From Dallia pectoralis (taxonomy: Eukaryota > Chordata > Actinopteri > Esociformes > Umbridae), in NCBI GenBank assembly GCA_029465975.1, contig CM055748.1, positions 4,055,087 through 4,119,086 of the forward strand: a stretch of DNA of 64,000 nucleotides. Direction: 5' to 3'. Numbering within the stretch: position 1 is the stretch's first letter; every line of letters starts with the position of its first letter. Below are positions 62,561 through 64,000 of this stretch, in pieces. The notes under the pieces are model-generated. The model ran no database searches. It had not been told where the DNA came from and was given only the letters and a program-made list of their open reading frames with translations. A program made the position numbers and the translations under genes.

Positions 62561-62561
62561 G

Positions 62562-62870
62562 GTATCCAATAGGGCCGCGTGACACCATCCCAGTCGCCTA
62601 GTGACCGCTGACCAATCGGATGTGTCCGCGGGGACCGGTCCCTATAACCCTCATATAACCCTCATTGCTGCGGGCGCGTCGGATGAACACAGGTCCACGA
62701 TGCAGAACAGAAAACCAGACTCTTTTTTGGGGTCAATCCCAACCCCGCCGGCCTGTCCTCTCACCCCCCTACACACACACACACAAACACACACACACAT
62801 CGCCTCAGAACGGACATCTGACACCCACACGGCTCCGACTCCGTCCCGAGGCTAAATGCACCTTCATCCT
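62562..62870 (+). promoter_or_regulatory. CpG-richer patch with CCAAT motif, possible promoter
   Basis: The base composition changes sharply to GC/CpG-rich. It contains GACCAATCGGATG (inverted-CCAAT/NF-Y-like), GTGTCCGCGGGGACCGGTCC and a CCTATAACCCTCATATAACC stretch. A short open frame beginning at 62,700 (MQNRKPDSFLGSIPTPPACP) follows but resembles no family I know. It may mark the 5' end of a gene lying right of the window. Confidence 0.25.
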
Positions 62871-63010
62871 GTCGATCAGCAGGGTTAGTGGGTCCGCAGG
62901 GGGTGGTGGAGCAGGTGGGGGGGTGGACCGGCTCGTTTGCGTCACGCCTCCGGTTCTCCTCTTATACTTAGCAGGTGTGTGTGTGTGGTATAGCGGACAC
63001 CTGACCCAGT

Positions 63011-63300
63011 CAGAAGGTCAGAGCGGGAGTCTGGTCACACACACACAACACACACACACACACACGGCCTTTGATCATTTTACCCTCTGAAATAGACAGG
63101 AGGGGTCTGATTGGGTGCGTGTTTGTGTGTTGGTGGGTGTGTGTTTGTGTGTTGGTGGGTGTGTGTTTGTGTGTTGGTGGGTGTGTGTGTTTGTGTGTTG
63201 GTGGATGTGTGTTTGTGTGTTGGTGGATGTGTGTTTGTGAGTGTGTTTGTGTGTTGGTGGGTGTGTGTTTGTGTGTGTGTGTTTGTGTGTTGGTGAATGA
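63011..63300. repeat. GT-rich minisatellite
   Basis: A CA run (63,033-63,065) followed by about ten copies of a unit near GTGTGTTTGTGTGTTGGTGG. Cysteine/valine/glycine- or histidine/threonine-rich frames here are repeat by-products. Confidence 0.92.
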
Positions 63301-63717
63301 TATGGTAGGACAGTATGACGCTGGGGCTGTCACCATGGTGGTCTCCAACAAGCTTCCAGCCACATCCCAGAGACCAGGAAAAAGCACACCTCCTTCTGTT
63401 TCTCTCTCTCCTTCCCCGTCTCTCTCTGGCAGCGAGCATCCCCTCAACAGGGTGTCCAACATAAATAAAGCCCCTCCAAAAAAGTATTTGGAAAGAATCT
63501 ATTCTCTTGTTAATGTCCTTTGGTCCAAACCTCCCAGCCACGGTCTGCTCCTCCCTGGATCCAACCCCTTGATCAGTTTTCCCATAAGGAAGCCACTCCT
63601 CCCCAGAACCAAACCCCTGTTGTCCTCACGTCATGTATCATTTCCAGCCTCATCTCCTGTTTCCAGGATGCTTTAGTAGACTCATGTTGGTCTCCGCTTG
63701 AAGTAGATTTAGAATGA

Positions 63718-63880
63718 TATAAATAAATATATATATATATATAAAAATATATATAGAGAGAGAGAGAGAGGGTGGGGGGGGAGAAAGAAAGAGAGAGAGA
63801 GGGGGAGAGAGAGAGAGCGAGAGAGGGAGAAAGAGGGAGAGGGGCTGAGAGAGAGAAAGAGGGAGAGGGGCTGAGAAGCA
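63718..63880. repeat. (TA)n followed by (GA)n low-complexity tract
   Basis: TATA repeats at 63,718-63,753 pass into GAGA and GGGAGA repeats to about 63,880. No other content to the right edge, which itself ends in a CA run. Confidence 0.9.
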
Positions 63881-64000
63881 GATAGACAGACTTAAGTCTT
63901 CACTTCCTGTTTATATAAACATATCACGCTGTGAAATTCACTCTTTATAAGCCTCATTAAGTTCTACTTACACAGAATCCTCCTCACACACACACACACA

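Noticed and set aside
63010..63676. Long frames rich in CVCVGG or HTHTQ
   Set aside because: Products of the GT-rich minisatellite and CA run; no domain content.

Overview
This window is vertebrate nuclear DNA, almost certainly from a ray-finned fish. It has spliced multi-exon genes with GT-AG introns, Tc1-like transposon remnants with salmonid/pike-style termini, a tRNA-derived SINE and very abundant micro- and minisatellites. Assignment to the salmonid/pike side of teleosts is inference from the repeats alone.

Layout. (1) Positions 1-29,760, minus strand: the 5' half of the gene for cytoplasmic dynein-2 heavy chain 1 (dync2h1), the retrograde intraflagellar-transport motor of cilia. I could place 43 consecutive coding exons whose phases all agree, giving 6,884 nt (2,294 residues plus 2 nt). 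They run from the start codon to the P-loop of AAA module 3, and the gene continues past the left edge. A non-coding 5' exon and an RFX-type X-box lie upstream. Several introns carry kilobase-scale minisatellites. (2) Positions 32,025-34,266, plus strand: a B7-family (CD80/CD86-like) immunoglobulin gene, head-to-head with dync2h1, with signal peptide, IgV and IgC exons but no recognisable transmembrane exon. (3) Positions 35,813-46,082, minus strand: a decayed, collinear second copy of the 5' half of dync2h1 (relics of exons 26, 20, 14, 13, 5, 2 and 1). (4) Positions 52,031-58,106, plus strand: a second B7-like gene with the full exon set, including transmembrane and cytoplasmic exons, but with a damaged start exon and a one-base frameshift in the IgV exon. 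(5) The rest is intergenic DNA with transposon fragments, inverted repeats and simple repeats; 58.1-64 kb holds no gene I can support.

How it fits together. A single tandem duplication running from exon 26 of dync2h1 into intron 4 of the B7-like gene explains both truncations: the left unit keeps the whole motor gene but a tail-less B7 gene, and the right unit has a headless motor-gene relic and a B7 gene with its tail. On top of this, the two IgV exons are nearly identical (194 bases without a difference) while the adjacent IgC exons have diverged strongly. That pattern points to later gene conversion confined to the ligand-binding domain exon. Exon boundaries were set by eye from splice signals, reading phase and remembered family sequence; no alignment was run.
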